64,000 nt of DNA from Aceticella autotrophica (GTDB lineage: Bacteria > Bacillota > Thermoanaerobacteria > Thermoanaerobacterales > Thermoanaerobacteraceae): contig NZ_CP060096.1 of NCBI RefSeq assembly GCF_017357865.1, forward strand, positions 682,001-746,000, read 5' to 3'. Of the stretch, positions 53,930 to 62,845 are shown in pieces; within the stretch, counting starts at the first letter, position 1, and every line of letters starts with the position of its first letter. The notes beneath the pieces were generated by a model. It was not told the origin of the DNA, made no database searches, and was given only the letters and a program-made list of their open reading frames with translations. Made by a program: the position numbers and the translations under genes.

Positions 53930-55185
53930 ATGGGGCGAAGTTTAAAATAGTTGGAGAGAATAAATTAAAAGGTGAGTTAAGAATAAAAGGTGCTAAAAAT
54001 TCTGTATTGCCGATACTTGCAGCGACTTTGTTAAATAAGGGCATTAGTATTTTACATGATTGTCCTGCATTAAAAGATGTATATTCTATGATAGAGATAT
54101 TAAAACATCTTGGATGTACCGTAAAATTTATCGGAAGTGATATAATAGTAGATTCCAGCGGTATAATTGATAATCACATCCCTGACGAATTAATGCGAAC
54201 TATGAGGTCCTCTATATTTTTGATGGGAGCGCTTGTATCCAGAAATAATACTGCTGTAATTAGTTTTCCCGGTGGTTGTGATATTGGGCATAGGCCTATC
54301 GATTTACATCTTAAAAGTTTAAGAAAACTTTCCATAATGATAAAAGAATCTTATGGTTATATAAATTGCGAAAGCAAAAGAATAAAAGGCTGTGATATAC
54401 ATCTTGATATACCAAGTGTTGGAGCGACAGAAAATATTATGCTTGCATCTGTAATGGCAGATGGAATTACAACAATAGGCAATGCGGCGAAAGAACCTGA
54501 AATAGAAGACCTTCAAAAATTTTTAAACAGCATGGGGGCAAAGGTTAGCGGCGCCGGTTCAAATACAATAGTCATAGAGGGTGTTAAAAGCCTCCACGAT
54601 GTAGAATATAAGATAATACCAGACAGAATTGTGGCAGGGACTTATCTTATAGCTGCTGCAATGACATCAAGTGAAATTGTTCTTACAAATGTAATAAAAA
54701 ATCATTTAGAATCTTTAATATCAAAATTAAATGAAAGCGGATTTGCAATTAAAACTGGGAATGATTATATAAAACTATTTTCGAATAAAAGACCAAAAGC
54801 GATTGATATGATTATAACACTTCCATATCCCGGTTTTCCAACTGATTTACAAGCACAGATGACTTCTTTGTTGTCAATTGCGGAGGGGACATCTATAGTG
54901 ACAGAAACTATTTTTGATAACAGATTTAAATATACAGAGGAATTGGTTAGAATGGGTGCGGATATAAAAGTAGATGGGCGTATAGCAGTAATAAAAGGAG
55001 TGAAAAATCTAACCGGCACTTCTGTTGTTGCAAGAGACTTACGAGGGGGAGCGGCTCTGGTGATAGCGGGGCTCGGGGCATCAGGCATAACAATTGTTGA
55101 AGATATAGAACATATAAATAGAGGTTATGAAAATTTTGATGAAAATCTAAGGAGTATTGGCGCAAACATTGAAAAAATGATGTAA
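53930..55185 (+). CDS. murA: UDP-GlcNAc 1-carboxyvinyltransferase MurA, apparent 5' frameshift
   Basis: First committed step of peptidoglycan synthesis, transferring enolpyruvate from PEP. The frame with stop 55183-55185 encodes FKIVGENKLKGELRIKGAKN (Lys/Asn of the active site), SFPGGCDIGHRPIDLHL (catalytic Cys) and the rest of a full MurA. However, the only good start, ATG 53930 behind GGGGGTGATATA, is in another frame and stops at 53951; the MurA frame has TGA at 53923 and no ATG/GTG/TTG before TTG 54007. One extra G in the GGGG run (53932-53935) would give M-G-A-K-F-K-I-V. It could be a base-call error, a real mutation or recoding. A TTG 54007 start would lose the KGAKN site. Confidence 0.85.
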
Positions 55186-55243
55186 AACGGCATTTGCTGT
55201 TTTACATATAAATCAAAAATGTACAAGCATGGGGTGCTTAAAG

Positions 55244-55960
55244 ATGGAAAATAATACACAGGCAAGAAAAAAAAGATTCATAATAATATTGTCAATAATT
55301 ATAATATTGTTTCTGATATATTTTATTATGTTTCAATCACCTATATTTAAATTAAAGAATATTGAAGTAGACGGAAATAAAAATTTGTCCTATAATGATA
55401 TCATAAGCTTGACAGGGATTTATAAAGGTATGTATATTTTTAAAATAAATTCATTTGAAATAAAAAAGAGGCTATTATTAAATTCTTTTATTAAGGATGC
55501 CGATATAGAAATAAAGTATCCATCATCAATTATAATTAAAGTGGAGGAACGAAAACTTGTAGCACAGATACCATATAACACAAATTATATTTATATTGAT
55601 GATGAGGGTGTAGCGGTTAAAGAGAACGAATATGACAGTAAATTGCCGATAATTAATGGGATTAAAATAAAAAAATATGAAATTGGCAAGAAAATAGATG
55701 GCATTTTTGACAATAATGATATGGCAAAACTTTTAAAAATTATATATAATAAAGATATATATAAAAACATAACCGTAATAGATAAAAACAACTTAATGAT
55801 AAAAACAAAAACAGGGATTAATATAGCTTTTAATAATGTTAATGACGTTGCATATTCAATTAAATTTTCTGAACTTATTTTAAATGACTTAGAGAAAAAA
55901 GGATATGATAAAGGTACTATTCAAATCAGCAAAAACAATAACCCAGTTTTTTTGCCATAA
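55244..55960 (+). CDS. divIB: Cell division protein DivIB/FtsQ
   Basis: A 238-residue bitopic divisome protein: short basic head, TM helix (FIIILSIIIILFLIYFIMF, ~13-31), POTRA domain (IFKLKNIEVDGNKNLSYNDI), then the beta domain with LPIINGIKI. ATG 55244 follows GGGGTG by 7 bases; an ATG at 55229 would leave that SD inside the gene. It lies where Firmicutes carry divIB. Confidence 0.9.
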   Translation: MENNTQARKKRFIIILSIIIILFLIYFIMFQSPIFKLKNIEVDGNKNLSYNDIISLTGIYKGMYIFKINSFEIKKRLLLNSFIKDADIEIKYPSSIIIKVEERKLVAQIPYNTNYIYIDDEGVAVKENEYDSKLPIINGIKIKKYEIGKKIDGIFDNNDMAKLLKIIYNKDIYKNITVIDKNNLMIKTKTGINIAFNNVNDVAYSIKFSELILNDLEKKGYDKGTIQISKNNNPVFLP

Positions 55961-55977
55961 GAAATGGAGGAATCAAT

Positions 55978-56700
55978 TTGAAAAAAAATGTGTATATATC
56001 AATTGCTTTTGTGTGTATTGTACTGGGTATAATGTTATCTATAGAGTTTAAAACGATAAAAAACGGTGGGACAGTTGCATTACAAAGAGCAGAAGATTTA
56101 ACAAATAAGTTAAAAGAGGTTCAATCAGAAAGGGATGTATTAAAGAAACAATTAGCTGACCTTGAAAATAAGATTAATACTTATGAAGAATCGGCATCAA
56201 AGACAAGCGCTATAACAAAATCATTAAAAGATGACCTTATTAAATATAAGGAATTAGCTGGATTAATAGATGTACAGGGACCAGGTGTTATCGTTACTAT
56301 AAATGATAGTCAAAAGGCGGTGCAGCCAGGCGGTAATGCAAATCCATTTCTTGTTCATGACGAAGATTTATTAAAAGTAGTAAACGAGTTGCGCTCAGCA
56401 GGCGCTGAGGCTATCTCTTTGAATGATGAAAGGCTTATTTCAACTTCTGAAATTAGATGTGTTGGACCGACTGTTAATGTAAATTCATCCAGATTTGCTG
56501 CTCCTTATGTAATAAGAGCGATTGGCAGTCCCGAGACATTAGAGGCAGCCTTGAAGTTAAAAGGAGGAGTTGTTGATACACTATCGAATTGGGGAATTGA
56601 GGTAAATATAAAAAAATCCAATAATATTTTAGTAAAAAAATTCAATGGGGTTATTTCATTCAAATATGCCAAACCAATATATGAAGGAGAGAATAAATGA
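55978..56700 (+). CDS. DUF881 family protein (YlxW-like)
   Basis: A 240-residue membrane-anchored protein: TM helix (~6-22), a coiled coil (~33-90), then the DUF881 domain with DVQGPGVIVTINDS, LLKVVNELRSAGAEAISLND, EIRCVGPTVNVN and APYVIRAIGSPETLEAAL. TTG 55978 after GGAGG. B. subtilis has two such genes (ylxW, ylxX) here; only one is present. Function unknown, tied to division by position. Confidence 0.88.
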   Translation: MKKNVYISIAFVCIVLGIMLSIEFKTIKNGGTVALQRAEDLTNKLKEVQSERDVLKKQLADLENKINTYEESASKTSAITKSLKDDLIKYKELAGLIDVQGPGVIVTINDSQKAVQPGGNANPFLVHDEDLLKVVNELRSAGAEAISLNDERLISTSEIRCVGPTVNVNSSRFAAPYVIRAIGSPETLEAALKLKGGVVDTLSNWGIEVNIKKSNNILVKKFNGVISFKYAKPIYEGENK

Positions 56701-57047
56701 TGATCTTAATTATTTTATTAAGCCTTGTATTGGGACTTGCTATCGGGTTTCTTCTGCCAATTAATTTACCTCCTATTTACACACCTTATTTATCAGTTGC
56801 AATATTGGCTGCATTAGATTCAGTTTTTGGAGGAATAAGGGCAAGTCTTGAACATAAATTCAATAATGCAATATTTATTTCAGGTTTTTTTGGCAATGCA
56901 ATTATAGCGGCTGGATTAGCTTATATCGGTGATGTATTGGGTGTTCCTATATATTTAGCTGCTATATTTACATTTGGAAGCAGATTGTTTACTAATTTTG
57001 CTTATATCAGAAGGTATATGTTAAGTAATTTTTCTAAAAAACAGTAA
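56697..57047 (+). CDS. sbp: Small basic protein Sbp (DUF1290)
   Basis: A 116-residue integral membrane protein with three to four helices: LIILLSLVLGLAIGFLLPIN, then YLSVAILAALDSVFGGIRAS, FFGNAIIAAGLAYIGDVLGV and a basic C-terminus (YIRRYMLSNFSKKQ). It sits just before ftsA as in Bacillus. Start overlaps the DUF881 stop. Role unknown. Confidence 0.9.
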   Translation: MMILIILLSLVLGLAIGFLLPINLPPIYTPYLSVAILAALDSVFGGIRASLEHKFNNAIFISGFFGNAIIAAGLAYIGDVLGVPIYLAAIFTFGSRLFTNFAYIRRYMLSNFSKKQ

Positions 57048-57068
57048 TCTCCGGGGGGAGGAGAACAA

Positions 57069-58301
57069 ATGAATGATGTTATTACTGGAATTGATTTAGG
57101 GACTTCAAAAGTTTGTACTATAATTGGACAAAGTGATAAAAATGGTGAGATTCAGATTATTGGGATAGGTAATTATCCCTGTAATGGCGTAAAAAAAGGG
57201 GTGGTTGTGGACATTGATACAACTGCATTCGCAATCAAAAAGTCGATTGAACAGGCGGAAAGGATGGCTAATCAAAAGGTTTTGTCTGTATATCTTAAGA
57301 TACCCGGTGGACTTACAAAAGTTTATCGAAACAGGGGTCTTGTGGCGGTAACACGTGAAGATAGAGAAATAACACATCAAGATGTTGAAAGGGTTTTGCA
57401 AGCGGCAAGGATTATTGCAATTTCTTCAGACAAGCAAATAATAGATATCATTCCAATGGAGTACATAGTTGATGGCTATGGTGAAATCAGAGATCCCGTA
57501 GGTATGGCGGGTTTGAGGCTTGAAGTTGATGCAGCGATAGTTACAGGAAGCGTGACAGCCGTACAGAATATGGAAAAATGCGTAAAAAGAGCAGGCTTTG
57601 ATGTTGCAGGAATAGTTGTAGAACCATTAGCGACAACAGAGGCTGTTATGACAAAAGATGAAAGAGAGTTGGGAGCAGCACTTATTGATGTTGGAGCTGG
57701 TATAACCGATATATCCGTTTTTAAATCCGGTAACATGGTTTATTCTGCTTTAATTCCTGTCGGCGGTGATCATATAACAAATGACCTTTCAGTCGGATTA
57801 AAGATTTCATGTGAAGAAGCTGAAAATATTAAGAAGAAATATGGAAGTGTTTTAAGAGTAGTGGAGGGTGATTCTAATAAAATAAAAATATCCAATATAA
57901 CAAACAAAAATTTATCTGAAATAAGTATAAATGAAATTGTAGATATAATTGAAGCAAGGGTTAGTGAGATTTTGTCTATTGCCTATGAACAGATGAATAA
58001 GTCTGGGGTAATGGAGTTAGTATCAACAAATATTGTTATAACTGGAGGAGGAATAACATTTTTAAAGGGATCCGGTGAATTAGCACAGGAAATTTTTAAT
58101 AAAAACGTCAGAATTGGGGTTCCTGATATTATTGGTGTTTCAACACCTGTTTATTCTGCGGGTGTTGGTATAATAAAATACATGAATGGACATAAAAAAA
58201 ATACATATAAAAACCAAAATGAAACGACAAAAACCAAAAGAAAAATGGGTAGTAGACTAATAAACAAAATAAAAGAAATTTTTAATGATTTTTGGGCATG
58301 A
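57069..58301 (+). CDS. ftsA: Cell division protein FtsA
   Basis: Actin-like membrane anchor of FtsZ, 410 residues. ITGIDLGTSKVCTIIG (phosphate 1), 1C domain (~85-165), LIDVGAGITDISVF (phosphate 2), VITGGGITFLKG and a C-terminal amphipathic helix LINKIKEIFNDFWA for membrane binding. GGGGGGAG precedes ATG. ftsZ follows after 12 bases. Confidence 0.96.
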   Translation: MNDVITGIDLGTSKVCTIIGQSDKNGEIQIIGIGNYPCNGVKKGVVVDIDTTAFAIKKSIEQAERMANQKVLSVYLKIPGGLTKVYRNRGLVAVTREDREITHQDVERVLQAARIIAISSDKQIIDIIPMEYIVDGYGEIRDPVGMAGLRLEVDAAIVTGSVTAVQNMEKCVKRAGFDVAGIVVEPLATTEAVMTKDERELGAALIDVGAGITDISVFKSGNMVYSALIPVGGDHITNDLSVGLKISCEEAENIKKKYGSVLRVVEGDSNKIKISNITNKNLSEISINEIVDIIEARVSEILSIAYEQMNKSGVMELVSTNIVITGGGITFLKGSGELAQEIFNKNVRIGVPDIIGVSTPVYSAGVGIIKYMNGHKKNTYKNQNETTKTKRKMGSRLINKIKEIFNDFWA

Positions 58302-58313
58302 GGAGGTTTTAAA

Positions 58314-59402
58314 ATGATAGGAATAGAAACAGCCATGGAGCAATTTGCAAGTATAAAAGTTATAGGTGTAGGCGGTGGCGGTGGGAATGCTGTCAACAGG
58401 ATGATTGATGCTGGTTTAAGAGGTGTGGAATTTATAGCAATAAATACGGATAAACAGGCATTATATATGTCAAAAGCCGAAAATAAAATTCAGATAGGTG
58501 AAAAATTGACTAAAGGTCTTGGCGCCGGGGCAAATCCGGAGATTGGGAAAAAGGCGGCAGAAGAAACAAAAGATGAGATAGAAAAAATGATAAGCGGTGC
58601 TGACATGGTTTTTATAACAGCCGGAATGGGCGGAGGAACAGGAACTGGAGCTGCTCCTATTGTTGCTGAGGTTACAAGGGAACTTGGCATATTGACTGTT
58701 GGGGTTGTAACAAAGCCTTTTACATTTGAAGGTCGTAAAAGGATGACACATGCAGAAATGGGGATAGCAGATTTAAAGAAACATGTCGATGCACTTGTGA
58801 CTATACCTAATGATAGGTTATTGCAGGTTGCAGAGAAAAAGACTTCCATGATAGATGCTTTTAAAATGGCTGATGATGTTTTACGACAAGGTGTACAAGG
58901 AATATCAGATCTTATAGCTGTTCCCGGTCTTGTAAATGTAGATTTTGCAGATGTAAAAACTATAATGATGGAAACCGGACTTGCACATATGGGTATTGGA
59001 ATTGCCTCAGGTGATAATAAGGCTACAGAGGCAGCGAAACAGGCAGTTCAAAGTCCTCTATTAGAAACTTCAATACAGGGTGCAAGAGGTATTTTATTGA
59101 ATATAGCTGGTGGCTCAAACTTAAGTATTTTTGAAGTAAATGAAGCAGCTAATTTCATATATGAAACGGCTGACACTGATGCCAATATAATATTTGGTGC
59201 TGTTATAGATGAATCATTAGAAGATCAATTAAGAATCACAGTTATTGCCACTGGTTTTGAAAAGAAATTACAAGATAATAAAAATAGTAAAGCTTCTAAA
59301 ACTGAAAAATCACATCATGAAACAAAAGAAATTGATGAAACTATTCAGATAGATAGTTATGACCTTGATATTCCAACATTTTTGAGAAGAGGCAAAAGGT
59401 AA
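58314..59402 (+). CDS. ftsZ: Cell division GTPase FtsZ
   Basis: Tubulin-like GTPase forming the Z-ring, 362 residues. [13 protein letters not shown] at the N-terminus, tubulin signature [12 protein letters not shown] (~105), [11 protein letters not shown]7-loop region, a short linker and the C-terminal core peptide [11 protein letters not shown], which binds FtsA. GAGG before ATG. Ends the division part of the cluster with a terminator. Confidence 0.97.
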   Translation: MIGIETAMEQFASIKVIGVGGGGGNAVNRMIDAGLRGVEFIAINTDKQALYMSKAENKIQIGEKLTKGLGAGANPEIGKKAAEETKDEIEKMISGADMVFITAGMGGGTGTGAAPIVAEVTRELGILTVGVVTKPFTFEGRKRMTHAEMGIADLKKHVDALVTIPNDRLLQVAEKKTSMIDAFKMADDVLRQGVQGISDLIAVPGLVNVDFADVKTIMMETGLAHMGIGIASGDNKATEAAKQAVQSPLLETSIQGARGILLNIAGGSNLSIFEVNEAANFIYETADTDANIIFGAVIDESLEDQLRITVIATGFEKKLQDNKNSKASKTEKSHHETKEIDETIQIDSYDLDIPTFLRRGKR

Positions 59403-59410
59403 AATATCTT

Positions 59411-59447
59411 CTCCTCCATGCTAATAATTTTGGAGGAGTTTTTTTTT
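59411..59447 (+). terminator. Terminator after ftsZ
   Basis: CTCCTCCA / TGGAGGAG stem with a 12-base loop and at least eight Ts. Confidence 0.93.
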
Positions 59448-59530
59448 ATATTTAAAATATAACATTATATTACAAAAAAGGAAATAAAAATAGAAAAATA
59501 TTTTTTGCAATATGAAATGTAGATACCATA

Positions 59531-59565
59531 AAATTACATTATTAATGTAATTTTTTTATTATAAT
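59531..59565 (+). promoter_or_regulatory. Inverted repeat and -10 box before spoIIGA
   Basis: AAATTACAT / ATGTAATTT (59531-59553) is followed by TATAAT (59560-59565). In Bacillus spoIIG is SigA-dependent and Spo0A-activated. TTTGTCTAA-like sequence occurs on the minus strand near 59600, one base from the Spo0A box, but lies downstream of the -10. Which element controls the gene is not clear. Confidence 0.4.
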
Positions 59566-59634
59566 ATGAATAAAAGGATATTATGTGAATATACATTTGT
59601 TAGACAAATAATTTTTTGATGGGGATGGTAAAAA

Positions 59635-60477
59635 TTGTATGTTGATATACTTTTTGTAGAAAATTTTTTGATTAACTATATTATTTTATATTTGACAAAA
59701 AGATTTTCGAAAAACGATACAAAAAATATCAATTTATTTTTCGGTTCATTATGTGGATCACTATATATTTTGACGATTTTTTTATCTGTGCCCCATATAT
59801 TTTATTCATTTTCAGCAAAAATAATTATATCATTTTTAATAATTGCAATATCTTTTAAGATACAAAGGATAGCTGATTTTATAAGACTTTTAAGTATATT
59901 TTATCTGATTACTTTTATTATTGGGGGTACGGCATTTGCACTTATATATTTAGTTAATTTTAATTTTAATCAAATAATAATTAGTGCAATTATTATTTCT
60001 GTATTATTAATATATATAAATTGGGGTTACATTACAAAAAGAAATACGAATAGTGTTTTGATTCATGTTTTGAAGATAAATGTACTGAATATGAGCAGGG
60101 ATATAAAAGCAATTATTGACACAGGCAATTCATTATGTGACCCATTATCAAATCGTCCTGTTATTGTAGTGGAATATGATGCCATAAAAGAACTTTTGCC
60201 TGAAGGGATTAAAATGCTTTATAAAAATGGACAGTTTAACGACCTTTTTAAAATTCCGGATGTTATACATGAAGATGGGTGGATAAATAGATTAAGGATT
60301 ATACCATTTATGTCCTTAGGAATGGATAAGGGGTTATTATTAGGCTTTAAACCTGATTTTGTAAATGTTGATAATAATAAAAAAGACATTAAAGATGTAA
60401 TTGTTGGGATATGTTTTAATAAACTTAACAAATCAGGAGAATATGAGGCTTTAATAGGTCCGGAAATACTATGTTAA
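59635..60477 (+). CDS. spoIIGA: Pro-SigE processing protease SpoIIGA
   Basis: A 280-residue membrane aspartic protease that cleaves pro-SigE. N-terminal five TM helices (~1-145), starting MYVDILFVENFLINYIILYL, and a C-terminal protease domain with catalytic DTGNSLCDPLSNRPV (Asp ~162). Start is TTG 59635; GGGGATGG lies just upstream. sigE follows after 14 bases, the standard order. A processing signal from SpoIIR is known to activate the enzyme. Confidence 0.95.
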   Translation: MYVDILFVENFLINYIILYLTKRFSKNDTKNINLFFGSLCGSLYILTIFLSVPHIFYSFSAKIIISFLIIAISFKIQRIADFIRLLSIFYLITFIIGGTAFALIYLVNFNFNQIIISAIIISVLLIYINWGYITKRNTNSVLIHVLKINVLNMSRDIKAIIDTGNSLCDPLSNRPVIVVEYDAIKELLPEGIKMLYKNGQFNDLFKIPDVIHEDGWINRLRIIPFMSLGMDKGLLLGFKPDFVNVDNNKKDIKDVIVGICFNKLNKSGEYEALIGPEILC

Positions 60478-60491
60478 TGGAGGTGTATTAA

Positions 60492-61217
60492 ATGAATTTA
60501 AAAACAAAAATTAAACTTTCAATGCAATTAATAATCATAAAGATGCTGGAAAAGCTGAATATAAGAAAATCAATTTTTTATATCGGAGGAAGTGAAGCAT
60601 TGCCTCCACCTTTGAAAGCTGATGAAGAAACATTTTTGATTTCAAAAATGGCGGAAGGCGATAATGCAGCAAAAACCATGCTTATAGAAAGAAATCTAAG
60701 ACTTGTTGTATATATTGCAAAAAAGTTTGAAAATACAGGAATAGGAATTGAGGATTTAATATCAATCGGTACGATAGGGCTTATAAAAGCTGTAAATACA
60801 TTTAATCCAAATAAAAACATAAAGCTGGCAACATATGCTTCCAGGTGTATAGAAAATGAAATTTTAATGTATTTAAGGAGAAACAATAAAACAAAAATGG
60901 AGGTTTCTTTTGATGAACCTTTAAACATTGATTGGGATGGTAATGAGCTTCTTTTATCGGATATATTAGGTACTGATAATGAGCTGGTTTATAAAATGAT
61001 TGAAGATGAGGTTGATAAACAGTTGCTCTTTACAGCGATTAGAAGACTTTCGGATAGAGAAAAAAGAATTATAGGTTTGAGGTTTGGACTTGGCGGAGGT
61101 GTGGAAAAAACTCAAAAGGAAGTAGCAGACATGCTGGGAATATCTCAATCTTATATTTCAAGATTGGAAAAGAGAATTTTAAAAAGATTAAAGAAGGAAA
61201 TAAACAAATTGGTATAG
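60492..61217 (+). CDS. sigE: RNA polymerase sporulation sigma factor SigE (pro-form)
   Basis: Early mother-cell sigma factor, 241 residues. The ~25-residue pro-sequence ([20 protein letters not shown]) is hydrophobic/basic and is cut by SpoIIGA near [14 protein letters not shown]. Region 2 has [20 protein letters not shown] and [20 protein letters not shown]; region 4 has [28 protein letters not shown] precedes ATG. sigG follows under its own promoter. Confidence 0.97.
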   Translation: MNLKTKIKLSMQLIIIKMLEKLNIRKSIFYIGGSEALPPPLKADEETFLISKMAEGDNAAKTMLIERNLRLVVYIAKKFENTGIGIEDLISIGTIGLIKAVNTFNPNKNIKLATYASRCIENEILMYLRRNNKTKMEVSFDEPLNIDWDGNELLLSDILGTDNELVYKMIEDEVDKQLLFTAIRRLSDREKRIIGLRFGLGGGVEKTQKEVADMLGISQSYISRLEKRILKRLKKEINKLV

Positions 61218-61236
61218 TATGATGTTAAAAAATACT

Positions 61237-61264
61237 GTATAAATTTTATTCCGCAGGTAATACT
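61237..61264 (+). promoter_or_regulatory. Candidate SigF-type promoter of sigG
   Basis: GTATA (61237-61241) and GGTAATACT (61256-61264), which fits the SigF -10 pattern GGnnAnAnT. The spacer is 14 bases, slightly short. It lies 34 bases before ATG 61298. In B. subtilis sigG is first made under SigF, so it fits. Confidence 0.6.
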
Positions 61265-61297
61265 TTTTAATAAGCAATACATTTGGAGGAAAGGCAT

Positions 61298-62068
61298 ATG
61301 AATAATAAAGTAGAAATCTGCGGAGTTAATACATCAAAATTACCTGTTTTAAAAGGTGCCAAACAGAAGGAACTTTTAATTAAAATGAAAAGTGGTGATA
61401 CCAAAGCAAGGGAAGAGTTTATAAACGGCAATCTGAGGCTTGTATTAAGTGTTATTCAGAGGTTCAATAATCGTGGAGAATATGTTGATGATTTATTTCA
61501 AGTAGGATGTATAGGTCTTATTAAAGCAATCGATAATTTTGATTTAAGCCAGAATGTACGGTTTTCCACATATGCAGTACCCATGATTATAGGTGAAATA
61601 AGAAGGTATTTAAGGGATAATAATTCTATAAGGGTAAGCAGGTCTTTAAGAGATGTAGCTTACAAAGCATTACAGATAAGAGATAAATTAATTAATGCAA
61701 ACTCAAAAGAACCCAGTGTCAGTGATATAGCTAAAGAATTAAATATTCCAAGGGAAGAGGTGGTTTTTGCACTTGATGCCATACAAGATCCGGTTTCATT
61801 ATTTGAGCCAATATATCATGATGGTGGAGATGCATTGTATGTTATGGATCAAATAGGTGACGAAAAAAATACTGACGAGGTGTGGTTGGAACAAATTGCT
61901 CTAAAAGAGGCTATCAGAAAATTGAATGACAGAGAAAAATTAATTTTGACACTTAGATTTTTTGAAGGGAAGACACAAATGGAGGTAGCAAAGGAAATAG
62001 GAATTTCTCAAGCACAGGTTTCAAGGCTTGAAAAATCAGCATTAACCCATATGAGAAAATATATATAG
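61298..62068 (+). CDS. sigG: RNA polymerase sporulation sigma factor SigG
   Basis: Late forespore sigma factor, 256 residues. The N-terminus VEICGVNTSKLPVLKG is specific to SigG; region 2 LRLVLSVIQRFNNRGEYVDD, FSTYAVPMIIGEIRRYLRDN; region 4 TQMEVAKEIGISQAQVSRLE. ATG 61298 with TTTGGAGG 12 bases upstream; an earlier TTG lies in the SD. Its downstream neighbours are cut off by the IS607 element. Confidence 0.97.
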   Translation: MNNKVEICGVNTSKLPVLKGAKQKELLIKMKSGDTKAREEFINGNLRLVLSVIQRFNNRGEYVDDLFQVGCIGLIKAIDNFDLSQNVRFSTYAVPMIIGEIRRYLRDNNSIRVSRSLRDVAYKALQIRDKLINANSKEPSVSDIAKELNIPREEVVFALDAIQDPVSLFEPIYHDGGDALYVMDQIGDEKNTDEVWLEQIALKEAIRKLNDREKLILTLRFFEGKTQMEVAKEIGISQAQVSRLEKSALTHMRKYI

Positions 62069-62097
62069 CTTACCAGGAATGGTAGGCAATTTTTTTT
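62068..62097 (+). terminator. Terminator after sigG
   Basis: Stem CTTACC / GGTAGG (one T-G) followed by a run of seven Ts, starting in the sigG stop. Confidence 0.8.
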
Positions 62098-62165
62098 CAT
62101 ATATAGTATTAATGATAAATTATACATTAGGAGGTACGCAACAGCTACCTTATTTCAGACAAACC

Positions 62166-62194
62166 TTGACAAAAGATGATAAATATTATACGAT
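62166..62194 (+). promoter_or_regulatory. tnpA promoter of the IS607 element
   Basis: TTGACA (62166-62171), 17-base spacer, TACGAT (62189-62194). Transcription would start at about 62201, the A of the tnpA ATG, and no SD is visible before it. Confidence 0.6.
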
Positions 62195-62200
62195 AATTTT

Positions 62201-62845
62201 ATGGAATTGTTAACTATAAGCAAAGCAGCAAAGAAAATAGGTGTCCATCCCAACAGCCTGCGCAACTGGGAAAAGCAAGGTTTAATCAAGCCTGTCCGTT
62301 TGCCAAGTGGTCAGCGCCGATACTCCATAGACGAACTCAATAAGCTATTGCAGTCCGGACAGATAAACACTGGGCAGGAAGACGTTGTTTTATATGCCCG
62401 GGTATCCACCAAAAAGCAGGCGGATGCCGGCAATTTAAACAGACAATTGGAAAGACTGAGGCAATATGCTAATGAATCAAATTACCATGTTGTTGCCGAG
62501 TTCACCGACATAGCCAGCGGCTTAAATCAGAAGCGCCGTGGATTGACAAATGTATTTAAGCTGGCTGAACGTGGTGAATACAAGAAACTTATAATCGAAT
62601 ATCCCGATCGACTGACACGATTTGGGTATTCATACATCGAACGGCATTTGCATTATTGTGGTGTAGAGGTAATCGCCACATCTGAGAAAGAATTAGAAGA
62701 CGCACAATCCGAGCTGGTCAGGGACTTATTGGCGATAATCACTTCTTTTTCAGCTAAGCTGTATGGCACCAGAGGAGGTAAAAAGATAAGGCAGGGTTTC
62801 CGGGAACTGATAACGGAGGTGAAGTCAGATGAAGAAAAAGAATAA
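62201..62845 (+). CDS. tnpA: IS607-family TnpA serine recombinase
   Basis: A 214-residue transposase. Unlike most serine recombinases the DNA-binding part is N-terminal: MerR-type HTH (ISKAAKKIGVHPNSLRNWEK, ~5-25; LPSGQRRYSIDELNKLL). The catalytic domain has VLYARVSTKKQADAGNLNRQ with the Ser at ~67 and EYPDRLTRFGYSYIERHL. The reading frame is intact. It cuts out and inserts the element through a circular intermediate. ATG 62201 has no SD, so translation may be leaderless. It overlaps tnpB by 17 bases. Confidence 0.93.
   Translation: MELLTISKAAKKIGVHPNSLRNWEKQGLIKPVRLPSGQRRYSIDELNKLLQSGQINTGQEDVVLYARVSTKKQADAGNLNRQLERLRQYANESNYHVVAEFTDIASGLNQKRRGLTNVFKLAERGEYKKLIIEYPDRLTRFGYSYIERHLHYCGVEVIATSEKELEDAQSELVRDLLAIITSFSAKLYGTRGGKKIRQGFRELITEVKSDEEKE

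Noticed and set aside
54007-54009. TTG as the true murA start
   Set aside because: It has no SD and would remove the conserved KGAKN active-site region encoded just upstream.
59595-59605. Spo0A box before spoIIGA
   Set aside because: The word differs from the consensus and lies downstream of the likely -10, unlike activating 0A boxes.
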